64,000 bases of DNA from Paenibacillus illinoisensis NBRC 15959 (GCF_004000925.1 NZ_BIME01000006.1:1-64000), one strand, 5' to 3'; counted from the stretch's first letter, positions 46,775 to 55,242 are shown. Notes: a model not told the origin generated them from the sequence alone. A program made the numbers and translations.

Positions 46775-46818
46775 ATTGTATAGTTCAAAAGTCTTTTTGT
46801 TTGTGATAAAAATCACAA
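46775..46818 (-). promoter_or_regulatory. Fnr/CRP-type palindrome and -10 of the DoxX gene
   Basis: TTGTGATAAAAATCACAA (46801-46818) is a perfect palindrome that includes TGTGA-N6-TCACA, the Fnr/CRP box. On the minus strand TACAAT (46780-46775) is a good -10. A start near 46768 would put the box centre at -41.5, the class II activator position. It also resembles a Rex site, but the TTCACAA form is not exact. Confidence 0.6.
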
Positions 46819-47040
46819 TCTAGTTCAAATTTTAAGTAAGCTTTGATGAGTTCACATTTAAGACATATATGATGACCAATTCATCGTTTCAATTCCTTGC
46901 TTTGGGGGTAGAAAATTGCCTTTATATCGAAGACAAATGGTGGTACGTGTGATTAAATGGAAAGAAAAACGTGAAATGGTTAACTGCATCCAGAAATAGT
47001 CACACCTTAGACCTAGGCCATTGTACAGGAGGTACAACGA
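46819..47040. other. Intergenic region before the YerB-like gene
   Basis: No gene or recognisable element was found apart from the ribosome site CAGGAGGTACAACG at the right end. Confidence 0.4.
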
Positions 47041-48120
47041 TTGAATTCATTCAAATGGAGTAAGGCAGCATCTGCTGCATCCTTGCTAATTCTCGCCATA
47101 AGCCTGGTAGCTTGTCAAAGTAAGGAAGCAGCGCAGCCGCCGGAGCCGGAAGCGATCCCTGCGCCTGTAGAAGTGGAACAAGAGACCCAAGAACCGGCAG
47201 TTCCGAAGTTCACCGCACCGCTGACCGGCTTGCCGGTTGAGGAGGCTGTTACGCAGAGACCGCTCGCGGTCATGATTAACAATGCACCTGCGGCCCGGCC
47301 CCAGTCCGGTCTGAGCTCGGCAGATATCATTATTGAGGTGCTCGCAGAGGGCGGAATTACCCGGTTCATTGCGATCTTCCAGAGTCAGGGCGGTACAGAG
47401 ACCGTAGGACCCGTACGGAGTATTCGTCCGTATCTGATTGAACTGGGCGAGAGTTATGATGGTGTGCTTGTACATGCGGGCGGAAGTCCGGATGCCTACT
47501 CCATTTTGCAAAAGCAGCAGAAGCAGCACATGGATGAAATTTCGAACAGCGGACCTTACTTCTGGCGTTCTTCGGATCGGAAGGCACCGCACAATCTGTA
47601 TACTTCAGCGGACAAGCTTCGAGAGGGAGCGGACATCAAGGGGTACAGCCACGATACCGAATCTCCCGTCTACATCTATAATGAGGAAGGCTCCACTACA
47701 GCAGGAGAACCTGCAGCTCAATTCGATATTCATTATTTATTGGATAGTTACCGGGTGACGTATGATTATGATGAAGTTAGCGGACGATATATGAGACTGG
47801 TGAATGGGAAGCCCGATCAGGATCAGGATAATGGAGAGCAGATTGGAGCAGCGAATATTATTGTAGCGGGCGCAGATCACAAGGTGCTCGACAGCGTTGG
47901 CCGATTGTCCGTCAATGTGGACCAGGGCGGAGAAGCGATGCTTTTTCAAAAAGGCAAGATGGTTCGCGGTCAGTGGGTGAAAAAACCGGGTGATATTATT
48001 CGTTTTGTACAAAATGGGACAGAGGCGGCCCTGGTTCCAGGTCAGACCTTTATCAGTATCGTTCCGAATCAACCTGACTTTGCAAGTCATATTGAACTCC
48101 AAAATCAAGCTCAAAATTAA
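47041..48120 (+). CDS. DUF3048 lipoprotein, YerB-like
   Basis: This 359-residue lipoprotein has a signal peptide ending in the lipobox LVAC (Cys about 25), then a Pro/Glu-rich linker. The DUF3048 domain follows: GLPVEEAVTQRPLAVMINNAPAARPQSGLS, GPVRSIRPYLIELGESYDGVLVHAGGSP and a C-terminal half with GQWVKKPGDIIRFVQNG. The TTG start follows CAGGAGG. In Bacillus the homologue yerB lies shortly after the purine operon, matching this genome at a larger distance. The function is unknown. Confidence 0.9.
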   Translation: MNSFKWSKAASAASLLILAISLVACQSKEAAQPPEPEAIPAPVEVEQETQEPAVPKFTAPLTGLPVEEAVTQRPLAVMINNAPAARPQSGLSSADIIIEVLAEGGITRFIAIFQSQGGTETVGPVRSIRPYLIELGESYDGVLVHAGGSPDAYSILQKQQKQHMDEISNSGPYFWRSSDRKAPHNLYTSADKLREGADIKGYSHDTESPVYIYNEEGSTTAGEPAAQFDIHYLLDSYRVTYDYDEVSGRYMRLVNGKPDQDQDNGEQIGAANIIVAGADHKVLDSVGRLSVNVDQGGEAMLFQKGKMVRGQWVKKPGDIIRFVQNGTEAALVPGQTFISIVPNQPDFASHIELQNQAQN

Positions 48121-48402
48121 GGTTGAATCTAAGATCAAATTCCTTCGCTTGCTTCATTAATTTGCGGACCAAAATCGAAAGTCGGATCCTGTCGGTTCGT
48201 GTTTTGTAAACGCAGTGTAAAATCTGAGCATCATTTTTCCATCCATTCCAAATAATTAAGATTCATTTCAGATTAATGTGATAAGAATATAAAAAAGGAT
48301 CGCAGCTTTTGTACAAACCATGAAACAAATATGATAAGATATCAAAGGTTGTCATTTCATGTTTCACGGTTATCAGCAATTTCTCGTAAAGGGGATAGGA
48401 CG

Positions 48403-49017
48403 ATGAAGATAAAGAAGAAGGATATATTTTTCGAAACATTAGAGAATATGGCGGATACTGTCGTACAGGCAGCTGACTATTTCTCTGAGCATGTTTCCAA
48501 CCTTCAGGATGTAACTCTGTTTACCAATGAAATGAAAAAATATGAGTCCAAGTGCGATGACTATGTGCATACGATCATTATGGAACTCAACAAAACATTC
48601 ATTACGCCAATCGAGCGTGATGACATCATGGAATTGACAACAACACTTGATGACGTATTGGACGGGCTTGAAGCAACAGCTTCCCGTTTCTATATGTACC
48701 AACTGACTGATCCGGATGAATTCATCGTGCAGTTCGCTGAGATTTTGCGTCAATCGGCCTACGAAATTCAAAAAGCGATCCATTTGCTGTCCCAGAAAAA
48801 ATTGCTGGCGATCCGCGAATATACCATTCGTCTGAACGATCTGGAGAACCAGGGCGACGAAGTATTGCGCATGTGCATCAAGCATCTCTTCGCTACCGTG
48901 TCTGATCCGATTGAACTGATCAAGCGCAAGGAAATTTACGAGCGTCTTGAGACGACAACGGATGCGTGTGAAGACGTAGCCAACATGCTGGAATCCATCA
49001 TTATGCGTAATTCTTAA
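48403..49017 (+). CDS. DUF47 (PhoU-like) protein, phosphate transport partner
   Basis: This all-helical protein of about 204 residues belongs to the DUF47/PhoU-like family, which is usually encoded next to Pit transporters and thought to control them. Features are FFETLENMADTVVQAADYF at the start and FITPIERDDIMELTTTLDDVLDGLE in the middle, the conserved acidic metal-binding style of PhoU relatives. The ATG at 48403 has AAGGGGATAGG before it; the frame extends 24 codons upstream without support. It is 14 bp from the pit gene. Confidence 0.92.
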   Translation: MKIKKKDIFFETLENMADTVVQAADYFSEHVSNLQDVTLFTNEMKKYESKCDDYVHTIIMELNKTFITPIERDDIMELTTTLDDVLDGLEATASRFYMYQLTDPDEFIVQFAEILRQSAYEIQKAIHLLSQKKLLAIREYTIRLNDLENQGDEVLRMCIKHLFATVSDPIELIKRKEIYERLETTTDACEDVANMLESIIMRNS

Positions 49018-49031
49018 GGAGCCAGAGAATA

Positions 49032-50021
49032 ATGGAAACAACGATTTGGGTATTAGGTATAGTCGTCTTCCTTGCGCTGGCGTTTGACTTCATCAACGGT
49101 TTTCACGACACTGCGAATGCCATTGCAACTTCGGTATCCACTCGGGCGCTAACCCCGCGCCGGGCGATCATTCTCGCAGCGGTCATGAACTTTGTCGGTG
49201 CGATGATGTTTACGGGAGTAGCGAAGACGATCGGAGGAAGCGTTACAGACCCCACGAAGCTGGATAACGGGATAGAGGTCGTCATAGTCACCTTGATTGC
49301 CGCAATTATCTGGAACCTCGTGACCTGGTGGTTTGGGATTCCTTCTTCTTCCTCACACGCATTGATCGGGGCACTTGCCGGTGCAGTATTTGTTGGTGCA
49401 GGTTCCGATAAAGTAAAATGGGGCGGCTTCATTGAGATCGTCGAGGGGCTTTTGTTATCCCCGCTGATTGCATTTGCCATAGGTTATGTGGTCATGACCA
49501 TTCTCAAATATATTTTTGCCAAACGCAGTCCGCACACCGTGAACAAGGGTTTCCGTACAGTACAGATTTTCACGGCTGCGCTGCAGGCGTTCACACATGG
49601 TACGAATGATGCTCAGAAGGCCATGGGGATTATCACATTTGCGCTCGTCGCAGCAGGTGTGCAGGATCATCTTGAAGTTCCGCTGTGGGTTAAAATCTCT
49701 GCGGCAACGGCGATGGCACTGGGTACTTCCATCGGTGGTTGGAAAATCATCAAAACGATGGGAACCAAAATCTTCAAAATTGAACCGATTAACGGTTTTG
49801 CTGCCGATTTATCCGCGGCTTCCGTTATATTCACGGCAACATTGCTGCATCTTCCAGTAAGTACAACGCACGCGATTACATCCGCCATTCTGGGTGTAGG
49901 TTCTGCTAAGCGTTTCTCGGCTGTAAAATGGGGCTTGGCCGGACGTATCATTATTACGTGGTTCATCACCATTCCGATTACGGCTGTACTCGCAGGCTTG
50001 CTGTACTGGATTATTTTCTAA
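49032..50021 (+). CDS. pit: Low-affinity inorganic phosphate transporter, Pit family
   Basis: This 329-residue membrane protein takes up phosphate as a metal-phosphate complex with protons. It has about nine to ten hydrophobic segments and the two duplicated family motifs, DFINGFHDTANAIATS near the N terminus and AFTHGTNDAQKAMG in the second half. AAGGAGCCAGAGAAT precedes the ATG. It forms a two-gene operon with the DUF47 protein. No clear Pho box was seen. Confidence 0.94.
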   Translation: METTIWVLGIVVFLALAFDFINGFHDTANAIATSVSTRALTPRRAIILAAVMNFVGAMMFTGVAKTIGGSVTDPTKLDNGIEVVIVTLIAAIIWNLVTWWFGIPSSSSHALIGALAGAVFVGAGSDKVKWGGFIEIVEGLLLSPLIAFAIGYVVMTILKYIFAKRSPHTVNKGFRTVQIFTAALQAFTHGTNDAQKAMGIITFALVAAGVQDHLEVPLWVKISAATAMALGTSIGGWKIIKTMGTKIFKIEPINGFAADLSAASVIFTATLLHLPVSTTHAITSAILGVGSAKRFSAVKWGLAGRIIITWFITIPITAVLAGLLYWIIF

Positions 50022-50090
50022 GAACGTGATCCGGAGGCAAATTCGGTTCCGACAGGCACAGCTGTTCATAACTGTGTGAATATCGGGATA

Positions 50091-50291
50091 TGTGGACAAT
50101 TTTTTAATCATAAGATAGAGAAGCCTGTGCACGAACGTGTGGACAGGCTGGATATGTGGATAGCCATCCGTGGAATGATAAACCAAACGTTAGATTATCC
50201 TGTGAATACAGGGAACTGTGGATAGGGAATGAGAGAAGCCAACAGGGTTGGCTTTTTTTGTTGTCCCTGCAGCAAGAGGTTATGTGGATAA
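50091..50291 (-). other. Cluster of DnaA-box-like 9-mers
   Basis: Five matches to the DnaA box (TTATCCACA, here on the minus strand) lie in 200 bp: TGTGGACAA 50091, TGTGGACAG 50138, TGTGGATAG 50155, TGTGGATAG 50217 and a perfect TGTGGATAA 50283. All have one orientation. The region is intergenic, between pit and corA, and no replication gene is near. Confidence 0.55.
50236..50259 (+). terminator. Terminator after the pit operon
   Basis: AGCCAAC and GTTGGCT enclose AGG and are followed by seven T residues. It lies within the DnaA-box-like cluster. Confidence 0.85.
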
Positions 50292-50379
50292 TATGGATGT
50301 TATGCGTTGGCAGGAGACGGTTCGAGGATTAAGTTATACAATAGCGTAAAGGATATAGGACAAGGACGTGGTCTAATTT

Positions 50380-51339
50380 ATGATTCGTACACTCGCCATC
50401 ACAAGAGATCATCAGGTCTCCATCAACACTCCGCTGACACAGCTGGACCTGCAGGATTATGCCTGGGTCTGGGCAGATTTCAACCAGCCTTCGGAGGAAG
50501 AAAGCCGATTGCTGGATACATATTTTCATTTTCACCCCTTAGCGATCGAGGATTGTCTGCATGTGCTGCAGCGCCCGAAGCTGGACTATTACGACAATTT
50601 ACAGTTCCTTGTGCTGCACGCGCTTAATCCAGCTACACTGGAAGCGGAAGAAGTGGATCTGTTCCTGGGGTCGAACTTCCTCGTTTCCTTTCACCATGGT
50701 GTATTGGAAGAAGTGGATGAAGCATGGGAACGGATATTGCATCATGCACACGAACGCACCATATGGGCACGTGGACCGGTGGCCGCTGCCTATACCGTGA
50801 TGGACAAGCTTGTCGATCATTACTTCCCATCGCTGTTTGCGATTGAGGATGAGCTAGCTGAACTGGAGAACCGGGGGAGCCAGGAATCGGTGGAAGACTT
50901 GATGAATCAAGTGTTTGACCTGCGCAGCCGGCTGCTGAAGCTTAGACGAACCGTGGTACCCATGCGGGATCTGCTCTACCGGGTCGTCAACTCGCAGCAC
51001 GTGCAGCGGACGGGGGAGCATACTGCGTATTTTACAGATATCTATGACCATCTGCTGAAGCTGACGGACATGATCGAGGCAGATCGGGAGATGACCTCGG
51101 ACCTGCGGGACAGTTATATTTCCCTGAACTCCAACCGGATGAATCAGATCATGAAGACACTCACCGTTATTACAACGGTATTCATGCCGCTGACGCTGAT
51201 TGCCGGAATTTATGGCATGAACTTCGCCTATATGCCGGAGCTTCAGTGGAAGTTCGGATATGGTGCAGTGCTGCTGCTGATGTTTGTGCTCGGTGGCAGC
51301 ATGGTGGCTTGGTTTGTTAAAAGAGGCTGGTTTAAATAA
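50380..51339 (+). CDS. corA: CorA family divalent cation transporter
   Basis: CorA is a pentameric Mg2+ (or Co2+) channel. This 319-residue protein has a large soluble N-terminal domain, a long helical stalk region (residues about 150-250) and two C-terminal membrane segments. The signature GMN is present in IAGIYGMNFAYMPEL between them. The ATG at 50380 is the start of the conserved protein, although its ribosome site is weak. A long hairpin terminator follows. Confidence 0.94.
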   Translation: MIRTLAITRDHQVSINTPLTQLDLQDYAWVWADFNQPSEEESRLLDTYFHFHPLAIEDCLHVLQRPKLDYYDNLQFLVLHALNPATLEAEEVDLFLGSNFLVSFHHGVLEEVDEAWERILHHAHERTIWARGPVAAAYTVMDKLVDHYFPSLFAIEDELAELENRGSQESVEDLMNQVFDLRSRLLKLRRTVVPMRDLLYRVVNSQHVQRTGEHTAYFTDIYDHLLKLTDMIEADREMTSDLRDSYISLNSNRMNQIMKTLTVITTVFMPLTLIAGIYGMNFAYMPELQWKFGYGAVLLLMFVLGGSMVAWFVKRGWFK

Positions 51340-51386
51340 AAGATGTATATAGAAAATGTATTATGGATAAGTAAATAAGATGTGAT

Positions 51387-51440
51387 CAAGCGATGATCTT
51401 CTTTTGTCTGTTGTAGCAGCGCAAAAGAGATCATCGCTTG
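51387..51440. terminator. Long hairpin between corA and merR genes
   Basis: CAAGCGATGATCT with CTTTTG pairs CAAAAG with AGATCATCGCTTG, about 19 bp of stem. It lies between converging genes and probably stops both transcripts, though T runs are short. Confidence 0.7.
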
Positions 51441-51473
51441 TGTCTTCCCAAATAGATTGATTGTTGAAGAGAG

Positions 51474-51944
51474 TTAGGTACTGGTGTTGCAGTTCGAATC
51501 TTCGAGATCAGGATGTTCCGAAAGTTCCCGGTAATGCTGGAGCTTATAGGCTATGATCTCTGATGTTTCATGTAAATTAGCTATATCTTGCTGAATCTTA
51601 CGCTGATGTTCCTCAAGGATCGCGTATCTGACTGATAGGGTATCGGCACCTTGCTCAGACAGCTCGCGGTAATGTTTCATCTGTTCAATGGTCATCCCGG
51701 TGGCTTTCAGTCGGGTCAAAAAAATAATGCCGAGAATCTGGTCTTTGCTGTATTGCCGATGTCCGTTTGTTTTGCGTTCTGCATAGGGGAGCAGCCCCAC
51801 CTTTTCATAATAGCGGATCGTATCTTCCGTCAGGCCCGTATGCAGAGCAGCTTCGCGAATCGATGTAACGATGTCGGGTATGTCATGCATGTCATGCAAC
51901 TCCTCAGTATCGAATTTACCAAGGTATTTCTCCATTATTCCCAT
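51474..51944 (-). CDS. MerR family transcriptional regulator
   Basis: This regulator of about 156 residues has the MerR helix-turn-helix and wing in SIREAALHTGLTEDTIRYYE, followed by KVGLLPYAERKTNGHRQY, then a coiled-coil dimer helix with EEHQRKIQQDIANLHET. There is a 35-residue extension before the HTH. The ATG at 51944 has AGGAGG at spacing 5 and lies inside the end of the SDR gene (29-bp overlap), so the two genes form one operon. The operon promoter has the 19-bp MerR architecture, suggesting autoregulation. Confidence 0.92.
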   Translation of the reverse strand: MGIMEKYLGKFDTEELHDMHDIPDIVTSIREAALHTGLTEDTIRYYEKVGLLPYAERKTNGHRQYSKDQILGIIFLTRLKATGMTIEQMKHYRELSEQGADTLSVRYAILEEHQRKIQQDIANLHETSEIIAYKLQHYRELSEHPDLEDSNCNTST

Positions 51945-52644
51945 AGAATCCTCCTGTCGGGCCATCGTCCCCGAGAACAGCCAGCTCCAGAACTGTAGCC
52001 GCTGCTTGCTGCACGGTATTGATTCCTGTAAAACCGTTTAGATCGGTTGCTGTAAAGCCTGGATCGACAGAGTTAATCTTAAGCGACGTATCTCTGAATT
52101 CCTTGGCAAGAGTAACGGTAAACATGTTAACGGCTGCTTTGCTGCTGTTGTAAGCGAGCAGATTGAATTGTGCATGTTCATGCTCAGGATCACTATTGTA
52201 GGCGAGTGAGCCCAGACCGCTTGTCAGGTTAACGATTCGTCCTGCAGGAGACTGCTGCACTAAGGGTAACATGGCCTGGGTTACGGATATCATGCCGAAG
52301 AAGTTCGTGTTATAGGTTTCTCGTATATCATCCACAGCGATTAAGCTTGGCGGGGTAGCTCCACCCACAGAGATCCCTGCGTTATTGATCAGAATGTCGA
52401 GCGAGCCATACGTTTGTTCAATGTGACTGACGGCTGTCTCAATGGTTCTTTGACTCGTAACATCAAGCTCGATTCCATAGGCTTCGATTCCCTCGTTTAG
52501 TAGTCTCTGTGCGGCTTCCTCGCCTTTACGCATGTCTCTCGCTCCGAGGAGAACAACATAACCCATATTTCCCAACTGCCGGGCCGTTTCGAATCCGATT
52601 CCTTTGTTTGCTCCCGTAATGAGGGCGGTCTTTTTAATTTGCAT
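51916..52644 (-). CDS. Short-chain dehydrogenase/reductase
   Basis: This 242-residue NAD(P)-dependent oxidoreductase has the cofactor loop TGANKGIGFETA, the NNAGIS motif, the catalytic Ser in VNLTSGLGS and the Tyr-Lys pair in YNSSKAAVNM. It resembles carbonyl reductases of the classical SDR type. Many Firmicutes pair such an SDR with a MerR regulator that senses reactive aldehydes or carbonyls; that role is inference here. A weak GAGGAATAAACG precedes the ATG. Confidence 0.93.
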   Translation of the reverse strand: MQIKKTALITGANKGIGFETARQLGNMGYVVLLGARDMRKGEEAAQRLLNEGIEAYGIELDVTSQRTIETAVSHIEQTYGSLDILINNAGISVGGATPPSLIAVDDIRETYNTNFFGMISVTQAMLPLVQQSPAGRIVNLTSGLGSLAYNSDPEHEHAQFNLLAYNSSKAAVNMFTVTLAKEFRDTSLKINSVDPGFTATDLNGFTGINTVQQAAATVLELAVLGDDGPTGGFYGNNGEIPW

Positions 52645-52698
52645 CGTTTATTCCTCTTTTCATTAATAATGGTGAAGCATGTAGGTGATGATCTCCGA

Positions 52699-52729
52699 AT
52701 GGTACAACTTGGAGTATGCTCCAAGTCAA
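52699..52729 (-). promoter_or_regulatory. MerR-type promoter with 19-bp spacer and operator
   Basis: On the minus strand TTGACT (-35, 52729-52724) and TACCAT (-10, 52704-52699) are separated by 19 nt. The perfect inverted repeat ACTTGGAG / CTCCAAGT (52707-52726) fills the spacer. This is the classic architecture of promoters twisted open by MerR proteins, and a merR gene is in the operon. Confidence 0.8.
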
Positions 52730-52769
52730 CAGATGATTTTGGAGGAGACGTACATAGGGGAAATGAGGG

Positions 52770-52818
52770 GGAAAAATAAATAACCGAAGCGCGTCTGTGA
52801 CAGACAGGGCATTCGGTT
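52770..52818 (-). terminator. Terminator of the AlkC-like gene
   Basis: On the minus strand AACCGAA/TTCGGTT and GTCTG/CAGAC pair, followed by ATTTATTTTT. Confidence 0.75.
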
Positions 52819-52905
52819 AAAGGGAAATATCAATCCTATCCACATGTGAATATCTTTTTATCCGTAGTTGTGAGCTGTGAATAACTCATGGACGCAATTC
52901 GGTTG

Positions 52906-53991
52906 TTATTCTTCAAGAACGAAAGCTGCCGAAGCAGTGGGTTGTCCGTTGACCACAATCGTTAATGTGTGAAGCCCGGCATAGTAACGTCTGGTGGTAA
53001 TCACCTTGAACGATTGCTTTGTAGAGACCTTGCTTCTCCCCGCAGGATATGTTTTATCCGAGCATTTGAAACGTTTGGGGGCCTGCTTGCCACTCGCCTT
53101 CATATATCCAATCTCATATTCAATCCGCAGCATTTGAGGCTGCCCACTCTCATTGACCACATCGAACGTGAATTCCAGCTCTTCACCAACGGCAATCGTA
53201 TCCCGTGCAAGCTGAAGTTGCTCAACGTGCACCGCATCCTGCTCAACATAGCCAAAGAGGGCGAGGGCTTTGGGATGTCCCTTTTTGAGCAGTGAGCGGC
53301 TTGCATGGCGGACAATCCAGTCGGTATGTGGATGCTGACCGTACCAGGTGGAGGCCAGATCCAGAACCAGATCAGGATGGTCCTTCGAGATATCATTTAG
53401 ATGGTTTGCTACGCTTTTCCGTACATAGAGGGACTCGTCCTGCTTCAAGGCATGGAGAATGGGAAGGGCTGGCGTTGGATCCGCAATCAAACTGCGCAGC
53501 TTGGAACCCCACGGCAGGCGAGGGCGACTGCCTTCGCTGGCAAGCCTGCGAATATGCTCGTTCTCACTGCTTGTCCATTCCATCATCCGTTTCAACGTCT
53601 CGATCGGATACCGTTCAATAAACGGGCGCACCGCGAACTCCGAGCTGGAATAAGGTGTGAAGACCGCCAGGTACTTCATGGACAATTCATAATGTTCAGG
53701 CGCGAGTCCGTTCACCTCGATAAAATCAGGGACAAACAAATACTCGACCCCTCGCAGCTGCGGTGCCGCCTGTTCGAGGACATGCAGCGCCTCCTCATAG
53801 GAAGAGGGTAGTACTTCGGTCAGTGCCAGTGTAATGCGGCGAATACGTGCCTTGAATTCTGCCTGTTCCCAGCCTTCGGCAAACACGAGATCACGAAAGT
53901 GTGCCTTGTCCAAGGCAGGGTAATATTGATACAGCAGTTCGCCGGTCCGATCAATTAATCCGGGCGTATATTTATCCTTAAACAGTTCCAT
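52906..53991 (-). CDS. AlkC-like DNA alkylation repair glycosylase with C-terminal Ig-like domain
   Basis: This 361-residue protein has HEAT-like helical repeats typical of the AlkC/AlkD glycosylases, which remove alkylated bases such as 3-methyladenine without base flipping. The conserved part includes ASEGSRPRLPWGSKLR and LYVRKSVANHLNDISKDHPD. After about residue 255 the sequence becomes beta-rich (EELEFTFDVVNESGQPQMLRI), consistent with the Ig-like domain known from some AlkC proteins. AAAGGAGGCGGACC precedes the ATG. It is transcribed alone. Confidence 0.88.
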   Translation of the reverse strand: MELFKDKYTPGLIDRTGELLYQYYPALDKAHFRDLVFAEGWEQAEFKARIRRITLALTEVLPSSYEEALHVLEQAAPQLRGVEYLFVPDFIEVNGLAPEHYELSMKYLAVFTPYSSSEFAVRPFIERYPIETLKRMMEWTSSENEHIRRLASEGSRPRLPWGSKLRSLIADPTPALPILHALKQDESLYVRKSVANHLNDISKDHPDLVLDLASTWYGQHPHTDWIVRHASRSLLKKGHPKALALFGYVEQDAVHVEQLQLARDTIAVGEELEFTFDVVNESGQPQMLRIEYEIGYMKASGKQAPKRFKCSDKTYPAGRSKVSTKQSFKVITTRRYYAGLHTLTIVVNGQPTASAAFVLEE

Positions 53992-54125
53992 GGTCCGCCT
54001 CCTTTATCTACTACCCAGTATACCTTAATTTACAGAAATAAGAACATAGGTTCTTGTGAATTTTATTTGAAATACTTTAAATCGGATAGGAGTGTACAGC
54101 TAAGGCAATAAGTGGGCATGCTCGT

Positions 54126-54167
54126 AAAAAAGGTGAAGGCACCTTCCTTATTCAAGGGAGAGGTGCC
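54126..54167 (-). terminator. Terminator of the YqfQ-like gene
   Basis: On the minus strand GGCACCT and AGGTGCC pair and are followed by TCACCTTTTTT. Confidence 0.7.
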
Positions 54168-54178
54168 TGAGGAAAAGG

Positions 54179-54820
54179 TTAACGTTTGCTGCCTGAGGGA
54201 CGGCGCTTGGTGGAAGTTGTTTTGCGACGAGTGGTGCTGCTGCTGCGGCGACGTGGTGTAGTCGTAGTAGACTTCTTGCGGCGTTTGCGCGGACGGCGAG
54301 GCGGTGTATATTCCTCATAGTCGACCTCTGCAGGGCTGCTGCTCTTGTTTTTCCCTTTTCCAAAAGGCAGAATGCCCATAACAAGCTTCATCATAGGAGC
54401 CATTTGCTGAATGCCGCCGACGACCTTCTGCATTTTTCCAATGCCGTTCATGATACCGTCGATTCCGCCGAAGCGGTCGATCATTCCTTTTAATTCACCT
54501 AGATTGGCCAGTGAGAACCCGGAACTGCTGGAAGCCGCAGGTGTCTCAACAGGTACTGGAGGAGCAACGGGTACACCGCCGCCATACAGGTTGCCGCCAG
54601 GTGCACCTTGACCATAAGGTACAAGTGCAGATGCTTCTACTTCACCGTACGCAGGATAATAGGGCTCTACCCCTGGGTACATCGGCTGAACTTGGGTTTC
54701 ATTCAATGAACGCTGTACCGCACCGGGCGGAGCATAGCCAGAAGTGTGCGCCTGTCGCTGTGAATAGGAAGACGGACGCTGCCGTGGTGTGGGCTGGCGA
54801 TGATAATAATGCTGTGGCAT
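54179..54820 (-). CDS. Low-complexity protein with basic tail, possibly VrrA/YqfQ-like
   Basis: This 213-residue protein has a Pro/Tyr/Gln-rich N-terminal half, a short Gly/Met-rich helical middle (FGGIDGIMNGIGKMQKVVGG and QQMAPMMKLVMG), and a strongly basic C terminus of about 40 residues made almost only of Arg, Lys, Ser, Thr and Pro. The middle part resembles YqfQ/VrrA-type proteins of spore formers, a weak match. The tail could bind DNA or sit in a spore coat. A GAAGGA lies about 12 nt before the ATG. Confidence 0.7.
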   Translation of the reverse strand: MPQHYYHRQPTPRQRPSSYSQRQAHTSGYAPPGAVQRSLNETQVQPMYPGVEPYYPAYGEVEASALVPYGQGAPGGNLYGGGVPVAPPVPVETPAASSSSGFSLANLGELKGMIDRFGGIDGIMNGIGKMQKVVGGIQQMAPMMKLVMGILPFGKGKNKSSSPAEVDYEEYTPPRRPRKRRKKSTTTTPRRRSSSTTRRKTTSTKRRPSGSKR

Positions 54821-55213
54821 GAACGATCACGTTCCTTCTATATTGGATTTCGGAAATGCGTTCCTTCAACTGTCAGGTCCATGGGCGTGAACAGACCTTG
54901 ATGGAACTCCCTTTTGCTATACTGTATGTCATTCGCGGAGAGACGGCGTAGGCGGGTGTCACGGAAAACGGGATATTTGCGGAATTGGGCGCAGGGGACA
55001 AGGAGAGATTTATAATCATCGAAAAGGGAAGCTTGTACACAAAATTGTAACAATTAGAAGGGTTAAATCCCTACATAAGTAATCGGGAATATGCAGGTGA
55101 AAAATGGGATTTATTGCGGTAATATCGGGTGGTGTCCACCAGTGGAGGACAATAGTACCTAATGGAAGCGGTAACATGTATTTTTATTCTGCAGTGCGTG
55201 AAATCGTTAACGC
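54821..55213. other. Divergent intergenic region before yerC
   Basis: About 390 bp in which no gene was accepted. A minus-strand frame of 71 codons (54838-55053) has no ribosome site and no protein-like composition. No other structure was recognised. Confidence 0.4.
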
Positions 55214-55242
55214 TTGAAATACCAACTCAGTGTGAGTACAAT
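55214..55242 (+). promoter_or_regulatory. SigA-type promoter of yerC
   Basis: TTGAAA (55214-55219) and TACAAT (55237-55242) are spaced by 17 nt, 37 nt before the yerC ATG. Confidence 0.65.

Noticed and set aside
46801..46818. Rex operator reading of the DoxX palindrome
   Set aside because: Rex sites read TTGTGAA-N4-TTCACAA; here the seventh bases are T and A, so the Fnr/CRP pattern fits better, though Rex cannot be excluded.
48240..48300. Pho-box-like repeats TTAAGA and TTCAGA before the pit operon
   Set aside because: Only two imperfect hexamers with the expected 5-nt spacing; a PhoP site needs about four and a better match.
54838..55053. 71-codon minus-strand frame before the YqfQ-like gene
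   Set aside because: No ribosome site and no protein-like pattern; treated as non-coding.
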